64,000 nucleotides of DNA, taken from assembly GCA_965204405.1 (NCBI GenBank), contig CBDBEN010000002.1, forward strand, positions 372,001-436,000, read 5' to 3'. This DNA comes from JANQPX01 sp965204405. GTDB lineage: Bacteria > Pseudomonadota > Alphaproteobacteria > Geminicoccales > Geminicoccaceae. Under the pieces are notes generated by a model. The model did no database searches, was not told the origin of the DNA, and worked only from the letters and a program-made list of their open reading frames with translations. Position numbers and translations under genes: made by a program. Every line of letters starts with the position of its first letter. Position 1 is the stretch's first letter. This document shows positions 36,978 to 45,203 of this stretch, one piece after another.

Positions 36978-37029
36978 TGCCGTTTCACCGGCGGCGAGAT
37001 GCTATACTGTTGGTAACAAGGCTGGCGTT

Positions 37030-38097
37030 ATGACCCTGACACTCAAGAATGTCGTCAAGCGTGTCGGCGCCGATGTCCATATCTTCGATACCGACTTCGA
37101 AATTGCGACCACGGGCTTCAACGTACTGCTGGGAGCGACCGGGGCCGGCAAGACGACGCTGATCAAGCTTATGGCGGGCCTGGAGCGGCCCAGCTCGGGC
37201 GAGATCTGGCTGAATGGCGAGAATATTACCACCCTCTCGCCGCAAAAGCGCAATGTGTCGCTGGTCCATCAGTTCTTTATCAATTATCCCAATCTTTCCG
37301 TTTTTGAAAACATCGCCTCGCCGCTGCGCGTCGCTGGCTTGGGCCGTGCAGAGATCGAGCGTAGGGTCGGCGAAATTGCTGAGCTGACCAAATTGACACC
37401 GATGCTGAAGCGGCGACCGTCCGAGCTTTCGGGAGGGCAGCAGCAGCGAACGGCCTTGGCGCGTGCCATTGTCAAGGACAGCAAGCTGGTGCTGCTCGAC
37501 GAACCGCTTGCCAATCTCGACTACAAGCTTCGGGAAGAGCTTCGGGACGAGCTGCCGAAGCTCCTGGCCGGGCGCGGCACGCTGGTGGTCTACGCCACAT
37601 CCGAGCCAACGGAGGCCCTGTTGCTGGGGGGACATACCGCGACCGTTCATGAGGGACGCATCACCCAATTCGGCAAGACCGCCGAGGTTTACCGATCACC
37701 CTGTGATCTCGTAACCGCTGGTGTGTTTTCAGACCCGCCGATCAACGCGACCGAAGTGGTCAAGCAGGGCGACGAGATCATCATGGGCGATGTCGTTCGC
37801 TGGCAGGCGGCAGGTGCCATCGCCGGGAAAACGGATGGCCGCTATACGGTTGGCGTGCGTCCCCACTTCGTCGTCCCGGCACAGGACGACGATCACAAAG
37901 TTCGTCTTCAAGGTCGGGTTCAGGTCACCGAGATTTCGGGATCGGAAAGCGTTGCGCATTTCGAAATCGGCGGCCAAAGCTGGGTGTCTCAAAGCCACGG
38001 CATTCATCCGCTTCAGATTGGCGAGCGCCACGAGTTCTTTCTCGACGTCAGCCAATGCCTCTATTTCGGCCCTGACAAAAAGCTGATTGCCGCCTAG
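37030..38097 (+). CDS. glpS: Glycerol ABC transporter ATP-binding protein, H-loop His replaced
   Basis: A 355-residue ATPase with MalK-like C-terminal regulatory domain. Walker A is GATGAGKT, the signature LSGGQQQR and Walker B LVLLDEPLANLD are intact, but the switch His is replaced: VVYATSEPTEAL has Ser (codon 37600-37602) where MalK has His. This makes its own ATP site probably weak. It is expected to pair with the next gene product, which has the His but a defective signature. ATG 37030; the next gene begins 29 bp after its stop. Assigned by operon match to glpS. Confidence 0.82.
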   Translation: MTLTLKNVVKRVGADVHIFDTDFEIATTGFNVLLGATGAGKTTLIKLMAGLERPSSGEIWLNGENITTLSPQKRNVSLVHQFFINYPNLSVFENIASPLRVAGLGRAEIERRVGEIAELTKLTPMLKRRPSELSGGQQQRTALARAIVKDSKLVLLDEPLANLDYKLREELRDELPKLLAGRGTLVVYATSEPTEALLLGGHTATVHEGRITQFGKTAEVYRSPCDLVTAGVFSDPPINATEVVKQGDEIIMGDVVRWQAAGAIAGKTDGRYTVGVRPHFVVPAQDDDHKVRLQGRVQVTEISGSESVAHFEIGGQSWVSQSHGIHPLQIGERHEFFLDVSQCLYFGPDKKLIAA

Positions 38098-38126
38098 ATG
38101 ACACAGCGACCGAAGGAGCCTCTGAG

Positions 38127-39203
38127 ATGGCGATGATCAGCCTTGAGCAGCTTCGCCATAGCTACGCTAAAGATCCCGCTTCCGATGAGGACTGGGCCAT
38201 CAAGAAGATCGATATCGAATGGTCCAATGGCGGTGCCTACGCGCTGCTCGGGCCAAGCGGCTGCGGAAAATCGACACTTCTGAACATTATTTCCGGCCTG
38301 GTTGCACCGACCGAGGGGCGCGTGCTGTTCAATGGAAGAGACGTTACCTCCTTTCCGCCGGATCAGCGTAATATTGCGCAGGTTTTCCAGTTTCCGGTCA
38401 TCTACGACACCATGACCGTCTACAACAATCTGGCATTCCCCCTTCGCAATCGAGGTGTTGACGAAGCCAAGGTCGACACCCGCGTCCGCGAGATAGCGGT
38501 CATGTTGGAACTGGACGACCTGCTGCAGAAGCGTGCCTCTAATCTGACAGCCGACGGCAAGCAGAAAATCTCCATGGGACGCGGTCTGGTTCGGGACGAT
38601 GTCAATGTCATCATGTTCGACGAACCGCTGACGGTCATTGACCCGCATCTAAAATGGAGCCTTCGTTCCAAGCTGAAGGAGCTGCATCAGGAAGTGGGGG
38701 TGACCATGATCTACGTCACGCATGATCAGACCGAAGCGCTGACATTCGCCGATCAGGTCGTTGTGATGCAGGAGGGTGAGGTGGTGCAGATCGGCACCCC
38801 GGTCGACCTCTTCGAGCGCCCGACGCACACCTTCGTCGGGCACTTCATCGGCTCGCCTGGCATGAACGTCTTGCCGTGTCAGGTCCGCGATGGCCAAGCG
38901 CTGTTGAACGATGTCACCATCGAGATCGGCAACGGCATCGGCAACACGGCCGGTGCTCAGAGGATAGAGATTGGCGTTCGGCCGGAATTCGTTCGCTTCG
39001 CCGAGAGCGGTCTGCCTGTCGACGTCGTGAAGGTCGCTGATGCTGGCCGCTATCGCGTTGTCGAAACCAGGGCCGACAATCATCGGATCAACCTCTTGGC
39101 CAGGGATGGCGAAGAGATTCCAAGCGATAAGGCCTGTCTTGCTTTCGATCCAAACCGCACCCGTGTCTATGCCGATGGCTGGCTAGCCGAACGGGAGGGT
39201 TGA
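38127..39203 (+). CDS. glpT: Glycerol ABC transporter ATP-binding protein, degenerate signature
   Basis: A 358-residue ATPase with Walker A GPSGCGKST, Walker B VIMFDEPLTVID and H-loop YVTHDQTEAL intact, but the ABC signature reads NLTADGKQK (38541-38567) instead of LSGGQ. The heterodimer with GlpS would therefore have one normal site, made of GlpT's nucleotide motifs and GlpS's LSGGQ, and one degenerate site. A TOBE-like C-terminal domain follows (GVRPEFVRF). ATG 38127 lies at a GCCTCTGAG ribosome region. Its stop is just before glpP. Confidence 0.82.
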   Translation: MAMISLEQLRHSYAKDPASDEDWAIKKIDIEWSNGGAYALLGPSGCGKSTLLNIISGLVAPTEGRVLFNGRDVTSFPPDQRNIAQVFQFPVIYDTMTVYNNLAFPLRNRGVDEAKVDTRVREIAVMLELDDLLQKRASNLTADGKQKISMGRGLVRDDVNVIMFDEPLTVIDPHLKWSLRSKLKELHQEVGVTMIYVTHDQTEALTFADQVVVMQEGEVVQIGTPVDLFERPTHTFVGHFIGSPGMNVLPCQVRDGQALLNDVTIEIGNGIGNTAGAQRIEIGVRPEFVRFAESGLPVDVVKVADAGRYRVVETRADNHRINLLARDGEEIPSDKACLAFDPNRTRVYADGWLAEREG

Positions 39204-39206
39204 TCT

Positions 39207-40073
39207 GTGAACAGCAAAACCACCAATCAAAAAGCCTGGTTCTTTGTTCTGCCGGTTCTGCTCCTGGTCGCGTTCAATGCGCTGGTGCCCTTGATGACCG
39301 TTGTCAATTATTCGGTCCAGGAAACCTTCGGCAACAATGTATTTCTTTGGCATGGTGTCGGCTGGTTCGAGCAGGTGCTGCACTCCGAGCGCTTTCATGC
39401 AGCGCTTGGCCGCCAGCTCCTGTTTACCGGCACCATCCTCGTGATCGAGATACCGCTCGGCGTGATGATCGCCCTAGCCATGCCCCGTGAAGGGCCCTGG
39501 GTTTCGGTCTGTCTGGTGCTGATGGCGCTGCCGCTCCTTATCCCCTGGAACGTGGTCGGTGCCATGTGGAACATTTTTGCACTTCCGGACATCGGGTTCC
39601 TTGGCTACGTGCTGAATGGGATGGGCTTCAATTACAACATGACCCAAGGACCGATCGCCGCCTGGTTCACGGTCATCCTCATGGACGTCTGGCACTGGAC
39701 CTCGTTGGTGGTGCTTCTCGCCTATGCAGGGCTGATCTCGATCCCTGATGCTTATTATCAGGCGGCCAAGATTGACGGCGCCAGGCCCTGGGCGATCTTT
39801 CGTCATATCCAGCTTCCGAAGATGAAACGTGTTCTGACCATCGCCATCCTCCTTCGCTTCATGGACAGCTTCATGATCTATACTGAGCCCTTCGTCCTGA
39901 CCGGTGGCGGCCCCGGCAACTCGACCACCTTCCTCTCGATCGATCTGGTCAAGATTGCGCTTGGTCAGTTCGATCTTGGACCGGCGGCTTCCATGTCGCT
40001 CATCTATTTCCTGATGACACTTCTGGTGAGCTGGATTTTCTACACCGTCATGACCCGCAACGAGCCGAGTTAG
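39207..40073 (+). CDS. glpP: Glycerol ABC transporter permease 1
   Basis: A 288-residue inner-membrane protein with six helices, the first in WFFVLPVLLLVAFNALVPLMTVV. The EAA loop is YYQAAKIDGARPWAIFRHIQLPKMK. It matches MalF/UgpA-type permeases without the large periplasmic loop. The start is GTG at 39207, three bases after the glpT stop, with GGGAGG inside the end of glpT. It should pair with the next permease to form the channel. Confidence 0.83.
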   Translation: MNSKTTNQKAWFFVLPVLLLVAFNALVPLMTVVNYSVQETFGNNVFLWHGVGWFEQVLHSERFHAALGRQLLFTGTILVIEIPLGVMIALAMPREGPWVSVCLVLMALPLLIPWNVVGAMWNIFALPDIGFLGYVLNGMGFNYNMTQGPIAAWFTVILMDVWHWTSLVVLLAYAGLISIPDAYYQAAKIDGARPWAIFRHIQLPKMKRVLTIAILLRFMDSFMIYTEPFVLTGGGPGNSTTFLSIDLVKIALGQFDLGPAASMSLIYFLMTLLVSWIFYTVMTRNEPS

Positions 40074-40084
40074 GACAGCCGATC

Positions 40085-40885
40085 ATGCGACGCTGGACCT
40101 GGTTGATCCCGACCCTCTACATCATCTTCCTGATGCTGCCGATCTACTGGCTCTTGAACATGTCCTTCAAGACCACCAACGAGATCCTCGGCGGCTTCAG
40201 TCTCTGGCCCGAGGAGTTCACGCTTGAGAACTACCGGACCATCGTGACTGATCCGACCTGGTATATGGGCTACGTCAACTCGTTGATCTACGTGTCGATC
40301 AATACGGTGATCTCGGTCTCGGCAGCACTTCCGGCAGCTTACGCCTTTTCCCGATACCGATTTCTAGGCGACAAGCATCTCTTCTTCTGGCTGCTCACCA
40401 ACCGTATGGCGCCGCCCGCAGTCTTCGCACTCCCATTCTTTCAGTTCTATTCGGCGATCGAGCTGTTCGACACCCATATCGCCGTTGCCCTCGCCCATTG
40501 CCTGTTCAACATTCCTTTGGCTGTCTGGATCTTGGAAGGTTTCATGTCCGGCGTTCCGAAGGAGCTGGACGAGACGGCCTATGTCGACGGCTATTCCTTC
40601 CCGCGGTTCTTTTTCAAGATTTTCGTGCCGACAATCACCGCTGGTATCGGCGTTGCCGCGTTCTTCTGTTTCATGTTCTCCTGGGTCGAGCTCTTGCTTG
40701 CCAAGACCCTTACCGCGGTTGCCGCCAAGCCGATTGCTGCCACCATGACCAGAACAGCATCGACATCGGGCTACGAACTCGGTCTGCTTGCCGCCGCTGG
40801 CTGCCTTACCATCATTCCCGGCGCCTTCGTCATTTATTTTGTGCGCAACTACATCGCCAAGGGCTTTGCCCTTGGCCGCGTCTAA
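40085..40885 (+). CDS. glpQ: Glycerol ABC transporter permease 2
   Basis: A 266-residue MalG/UgpE-type permease. Six helices are predicted, beginning at WLIPTLYIIFLMLPIYWLLNM, and the coupling loop is LDETAYVDGYSFPRFFFKIFVPTI. It lies 11 bp after glpP. The periplasmic ATP-driven uptake of glycerol by this system is known from rhizobia; here the role is assigned from operon content. GlpQ here is the permease, not the glycerophosphodiesterase that shares the name in E. coli. Confidence 0.83.
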   Translation: MRRWTWLIPTLYIIFLMLPIYWLLNMSFKTTNEILGGFSLWPEEFTLENYRTIVTDPTWYMGYVNSLIYVSINTVISVSAALPAAYAFSRYRFLGDKHLFFWLLTNRMAPPAVFALPFFQFYSAIELFDTHIAVALAHCLFNIPLAVWILEGFMSGVPKELDETAYVDGYSFPRFFFKIFVPTITAGIGVAAFFCFMFSWVELLLAKTLTAVAAKPIAATMTRTASTSGYELGLLAAAGCLTIIPGAFVIYFVRNYIAKGFALGRV

Positions 40886-40903
40886 GCGACGGAAAGGAGG
40901 GAT

Positions 40904-41188
40904 GTGATGGATCTGAGCTGGATGGCCTGGACCTGGCCGACGGCCGGTTTCTTCCTCTTTATCGCCTTGTGTATCGCAACCATGGGACTCCTTGAGCATC
41001 GCTATCCCGGCGGAACCCCGCGGCGGGGTGTTCTAGGCCTGGATACCACCAGAGGTGATCGACTGTTCATCACTCTGCTGGGGGCTGCCTTCATCTTCCT
41101 CGGATGGCTAGGCATCATGGGCACGCCGCTTTGGGGTGCCTTGGTCTTAGCGATGATCTGGGGCGCGTTTGTTTTTCGGTGGGTTTAA
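40904..41188 (+). CDS. glpU: DUF2160 small membrane subunit of glycerol transporter
   Basis: A 94-residue membrane protein with a strong AAGGAGGGATGTG ribosome site. Three helices are predicted (AGFFLFIALCIATMGLLE, FITLLGAAFIFLGWLGIMG and LWGALVLAMIWGAFVFRW). LEHRYPGG followed by RGxLGLDTTRGDRLF is the DUF2160 pattern. The protein is conserved in rhizobial glycerol transporter operons as GlpU; its exact part in transport is unknown. It is the last gene of the operon and no terminator is evident behind it. Confidence 0.85.
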   Translation: MMDLSWMAWTWPTAGFFLFIALCIATMGLLEHRYPGGTPRRGVLGLDTTRGDRLFITLLGAAFIFLGWLGIMGTPLWGALVLAMIWGAFVFRWV

Positions 41189-41629
41189 CTTGGGTTATTT
41201 TATAGGAAGAGATGGATATAGCTAATCATCATGATACGGTGTAAGTATTCGCTGCAAAGATTAGTCTTTCGACGATCGTCAGCCCGGCCACATCCGCCAT
41301 GCCTGATGACGCGCTGTTGCCGCAAACCTTGCCGGCCACCAAGCCAAAGAAGATGGTCACGATTTCAACAGCTATCGCTTGTCGTTGAGTGTAAATCTTG
41401 GAAAGAGACGTGTCGGGCTCACCGAGCGTCTTTCTAAACTTTTTCCAATTGACCGCGTTCAGCAACGAGTAATACCAGCTGGATTGGCTACCGGCTCGAT
41501 TGTGAATTCTTTTTTGGCGATACGGAAAAGGCGCCTGGAAAGAGGTGGAGCGGTAGTTCGGCGTCACACCTAATCAGCGCTGCCAGCCTCAGATAGATCC
41601 CGAAAAATCTTTAAAAGCCTCCGAAGTCG
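41189..41629. other. Unassigned interval at the edge of the transposon graveyard
   Basis: The 440 bp are of lower GC than the glycerol operon. Frames up to 112 residues exist on both strands but none has a ribosome site or recognisable sequence. Probably decayed mobile DNA. Confidence 0.4.
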
Positions 41630-41985
41630 ATGTGGCCCAGAGGTAGGTCGAACTTCGAGGAAGTCTGGTTGGCCGAGAGGCGCGACGATGCCAAGAGAAA
41701 ATTTGACGGTTTCCTTGCCAAGTACCAAGCCGAATATGACAGGGCCACCGATGGTCTGACCAAGATAGAAGCGCGCTGCCCGCCTTCTATGACTGCCCGG
41801 CCGGGCAAAGGAAACACACCCGCACCGGCAACCCTATCGAGAGCATCTTCATTACCATCTGTCGTGTAGCAAAGCCTGCCTCAGCTACGACGCAGCCGAG
41901 ATCATGATGTTCAAAACCATTCAGGCCAACCAGAAACCGTGTCGTATGCTTGATGGCAAGAGCAGATCCCGATTAGGTGGAATCA
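41630..41985 (+). pseudogene. IS256-family transposase remnant
   Basis: Only the C-terminal third of an IS256 (Mutator-like) transposase remains, in three frames. The first frame gives WLAERRDDAKRKFDGFLAKY; after a shift comes LPAFYDCPAGQRKHTRTGNPIES, equivalent to the conserved DFPAEHWKHLRTTNPIES block; after another shift follows CLSYDAAEIMMFKTIQAN. The N-terminal half with the first catalytic residues is missing. It cannot transpose. Confidence 0.75.
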
Positions 41986-42004
41986 TGTTAGGGATTCACA
42001 ATCC

Positions 42005-42817
42005 TAGAGCATTTCCGCGACAGATTGAATCATCCTTGTGTTTCAGGATGTTACCGGAAACCATGATGTGATTCTCTCCTGGCAAACAGAGTTGGGAGGG
42101 ATTATGCTGCGAGCTTACTCGTTAAATTTGCGCCATCGTCTAATCGATGCGGCCGAAGTCTGCAGCTCAGCCTGAGGCGCAGCCCGTCGCCTTCAAGTGA
42201 GCGCCTCGACCGCGGTCAAATGGGTGCAGCGCAAGCGCGAGACCGGCAGCGTCGAGGCGAAGCCGATGCACGGTCATCCACCGGCCAAACTGGCACCATA
42301 CAAAGATCGGCTTCTCCGGCTGGTGGTCAAGGAACCGGATCTCAGCCTCAAGCAGATCGGCGAACGCCTGGTCAGCCCGGTTCCTCACGGTCATTGGAAA
42401 ACCCTGTCTTTCATCGCCGCTCTTCGGGTCGATCGGCTGAAAGCGCCCTGGGTGATCGATGGTCCTATGGATGGTGCCGCGTTCTTCACCAATCTCCGCC
42501 ATTGCCTGGCGCCGACGTTGAGCCCTGGCGACAGCGTGGTCATGGACAACCTGCCTGCTCATAAGGTCGCCGACGTTCGCAACATTCTTGAGAAAGCCTG
42601 GGCCCAGTTCTGCTACCTGCCGCCCTACTCACAGGATCTGAACCCGATCGAAAACGCGTTCGCCAAGCTCAAAACCCTGATCCGAAGGGCCGCCGAACAC
42701 GCTATTGATAGCCTACAACAACAGATCGGCAAAGCCCTCGATGCCTTCTCTGAAACCGAGTGTGCAAACTACTTCAGGCATGCCGGATATGCGTAAAACT
42801 GACCAGGAAAGACTCCA
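42005..42817 (+). mobile_element. Decayed IS630-family element
   Basis: The left end TAGAGCATTTCCGCGAC starts with the TA target typical of IS630. The right end is probably at 42806-42817, where the complement TGGAGTCTTTCC matches the left end imperfectly. The element encloses the damaged transposase gene listed separately. The neighbouring repeat at 42816 has nearly the same first 19 bases as the left end (16 of 19). Confidence 0.6.
42104..42796 (+). pseudogene. IS630 transposase with stop codon and internal deletion
   Basis: Begins MLRAYSLNLRHRLIDAAEVCSSA and then meets TGA at 42173 in frame. Translation then resumes through the helix-turn-helix (RLQVSASTAVKWVQRKRETGSV). After LKQIGERLV the sequence jumps straight to PHGHWKTLSFIAALR, removing roughly 100 residues that include the first catalytic Asp (FIDET region of relatives). 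The second Asp (VVMDNLPAHK) and the Glu (NPIENAFAKLKTL) remain, ending in ANYFRHAGYA. Inactive. Confidence 0.8.
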
Positions 42818-42944
42818 GTGCATTTCCGGGACAGGTCGACCCAGTCCTCTCCCCCGCTTCAACCTCCCGATATGTTCGGCACGTTGGGGCGGTTGGGTGG
42901 GGGAGAGGGTTGTTGGTGACTTCATAAAATCGAAATGCGCTCTA
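42816..42944. repeat. MITE-like palindromic repeat, copy 2
   Basis: Related to the reverse complement of the element at 14413-14543: both share CCTCTCCCCCGC, the GGGGGAGAGGG arm, and TGGTGACTTCATAA(G/A)ATCGAAA. It ends in CTCTAG with TA at 42943. Its left end CAGTGCATTTCCGGGACAG matches the IS630 left end nearby, suggesting mobilisation by an IS630-type transposase. Confidence 0.7.
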
Positions 42945-42959
42945 GGCCGTGGTGACAAT

Positions 42960-43709
42960 TCATCTGAGCCAGATGGCGATGGAGGCGATTTTGACGAAGC
43001 CCAAGAAGTTGATGAGAAGTTTGTCGTAGCGGGTGGCGACGCATCGGAATTGTTTGAGCTTGTTGAAAAAAACGTTCGATGACGTTGCGCTCTTTGTAGA
43101 GCGCCTTGTCGTAGGCGTGCTGATGCTTACGGTAACGCCTTGGCGGGATGACCGGCTCGGCACCGGCATCGAGGATGGCGTCCATCAGCTGATCGGCGTC
43201 ATAGGCTGGATCGGCGAGCACGACGGCTGGCTTGATGCCTTCGACGAGATCGAGCGCTTTGGTCATGTCGTTTATCAGACCAGGACCGACCAAAAGGCGG
43301 CAGGGGCCGCCTAAAGCGTCGCTGGCAGGTCGAGAAGCCACCCCTCGGGTGGCCCGAACCCAGAGCTTTCTGGCCCCATTTTCTTCGGCGCGCCGGCCGT
43401 GTGCTGGTGGGCGTGGATGATGGTACTATCCAGCATCAGCCATTCGAGACCGGCATCTTGCCCGAGCTCATCGAACAAGCGGTCGATCAGACCGCGCTCC
43501 AGCCAGCGATAATACCGCAGTTTGATGGTCTGAAAGGCACCGAAATCCGCCGGCAGATCATTCCATCGCGCCCCGGAGCGCGCCATCCTAAGCGGCGCGT
43601 TGATAAAAGGGCGATTATCCGTCCGAGGTCGGCGCTTGCCTTCGCTGCCACCGGGTATAAACGGCAAAATCCGCGCCCACTGATCATCACGCAACGCGTC
43701 CCGATCCAA
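42960..43709 (-). pseudogene. IS5-family (IS427-like) transposase, frameshifted
   Basis: Three frames are needed to read one transposase. The first gives DDQWARILPFIPG, ARSGARWNDLPADFG and LMLDSTIIHAHQHTAGAPKK. Near 43330 about ten bases appear lost before SDALGGPCRLL and VVLADPAYDADQLMDAI. A run of seven A (43066-43072; seven T in the sense strand) carries one extra base; removing it restores ERFFNKLKQFRCVATRYDK and the closing IAIWLR. The opening TTG at 43709 is uncertain. Terminal inverted repeats are not clear. Confidence 0.8.
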
Positions 43710-43838
43710 AACAACCCTTGAGAATATTGTTTTGAATCATCATGTTGGACCAGTCACGTAAGACAATAGGCGAATTGTCATCACGACCTAGATCAATGTG
43801 ATTCAAACTGATGGCTGGGATGAGGAGGCCAGCCATGG

Positions 43839-44775
43839 ATGCCGCGACCTTATAATACTGTTGACCTTCGGGAGCGCGTGGTTCGTTTGGTCGACGAAAG
43901 ACTCTCGTGCCGAGAGACGGGGAGTCGATTGCACGTCAGCATTAGCTTTGTGATCATGCTGGTACAATGGTGGCGCCGACGCGAGACGGTTGACCTCTGG
44001 CCTTTGGCGGCCACAAGACATCGGTGCTTTCGGCGCATGCCGAGCGGGTTCGAGTCATGGTGGCAGCTGAACCGGAGATGACCATCGACGATCTGCGTGG
44101 CCGGTTTTACAAGATGGTGTTCAGGCCAGCCGCTCGGTTGTCGGATGCTGCCTTTTTGGCGCTTGGCATGACACGAAAAAAAGGCGTCGCGAGCCCAAGA
44201 GCAAGACCGACCGGACGTAGCCGAGGCACGCGCCGCCTGGCAAGCAACGCAGGCCGGGCTATCTGCGGAAAAGCTGGTGTTCATCGATGAAACCTGAGTG
44301 TCGAACAACATTGCGCTGCGCGTTGGGCGCGGTCCATGCGGCCAGAGGGCTCTTGGTGCCGCCCCCTTTGGACACTGGAAGACAATGACCTTTCTCGCTG
44401 GCCTTCGTCATGATGGGATCACCGCACCTTGCGTCTTCGATGGTCTGATCAACGGCCAGCGTTCCCTTGCTTGAATCGAACAGGCGCTGGTGCCGACCTT
44501 GAAACCTGACGACATCGTAGTGATGGACAATCTGACGGCGCACAGGGTGGCCGGCATCCGCCAGGCCTATCGAGGCCAAAGATGCCAAGATCGCCTATCT
44601 GCCGCCCTAAAGTTCCGATCCCAATCCCATTAAGCAACTGTTCGCGAAGCTCAAGCACCTCCTGCGCAAAACAAGAACCCGAACAATTGACGCTCTTTGG
44701 GCGGCAATCGGTCAACTGCTCGATAACTTCCAACCGGACGAATGCGCCAATTAACTCAAAAACTCTGGCTATGGT
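43839..44775 (+). pseudogene. Second IS630-family transposase, heavily decayed
   Basis: Starts MPRPYNTVDLRERVVRLVDERLS with a helix-turn-helix fragment, then breaks frame repeatedly. Later blocks are still legible: KLVFIDET followed by a stop, PFGHWKTMTFLAGLRHDGI, CVFDGLINGQ, IVVMDNLTAH, and a final CAN-stop-LKNSGYG. Unlike the element at 42104, the first catalytic Asp region survives here, so this is a separate insertion rather than a duplicate. Confidence 0.78.
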
Positions 44776-45203
44776 CCACCCAAACGGGATCCGCTCTAGA
44801 ATCTATTATAGGTTATCGAAGACATCAAACTCTCCGACGGCCTCGAAACCATTCGCGATCACGCCGCTACATGATCAGTGGCGACACCGGCAGTCCGGCG
44901 CAACTCGTCGAAGAACGGCTGACAGCCGATAGCCAGGGGCGGTTTTTAGGTCTGTTAAGATCGACGATACTCGTTTCCAGGCGAACACGTTCTCGGACAT
45001 ATCGCACTATCACATGCCCCACCGCCCGTGCCTCTGATATGGGACTTCGAATCGCGCAGTGGATGGCAGGGAGACAATTCGCCTTGCACGGAAAATTCTT
45101 TGGTCGGCCATTTCTCCGAATCAGCGCTGTATGGAAATTCATTACGGTGGACTCTGTCCGCAAGCGATCTCGAATGAAGCCGGTCTAATATCATTCAATG
45201 TTT
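44776..45203. other. Intergenic interval between transposon remnants and cytochrome cluster
   Basis: No convincing gene. It includes a GCTCTAG sequence resembling the end of the palindromic repeats. It lies beyond the 3' end of the reductase gene and may hold its terminator, but I see no strong hairpin followed by T residues. Confidence 0.4.

Noticed and set aside
41229..41567. A 112-residue minus-strand frame behind the glycerol operon
   Set aside because: No homology signal, no ribosome site, and located in decayed mobile DNA.
43066..43072. Programmed frameshifting at the run of seven T in the IS5 transposase
   Set aside because: The run lies near the 3' end rather than the usual middle position, and a second unrelated break shows the gene is simply decayed.
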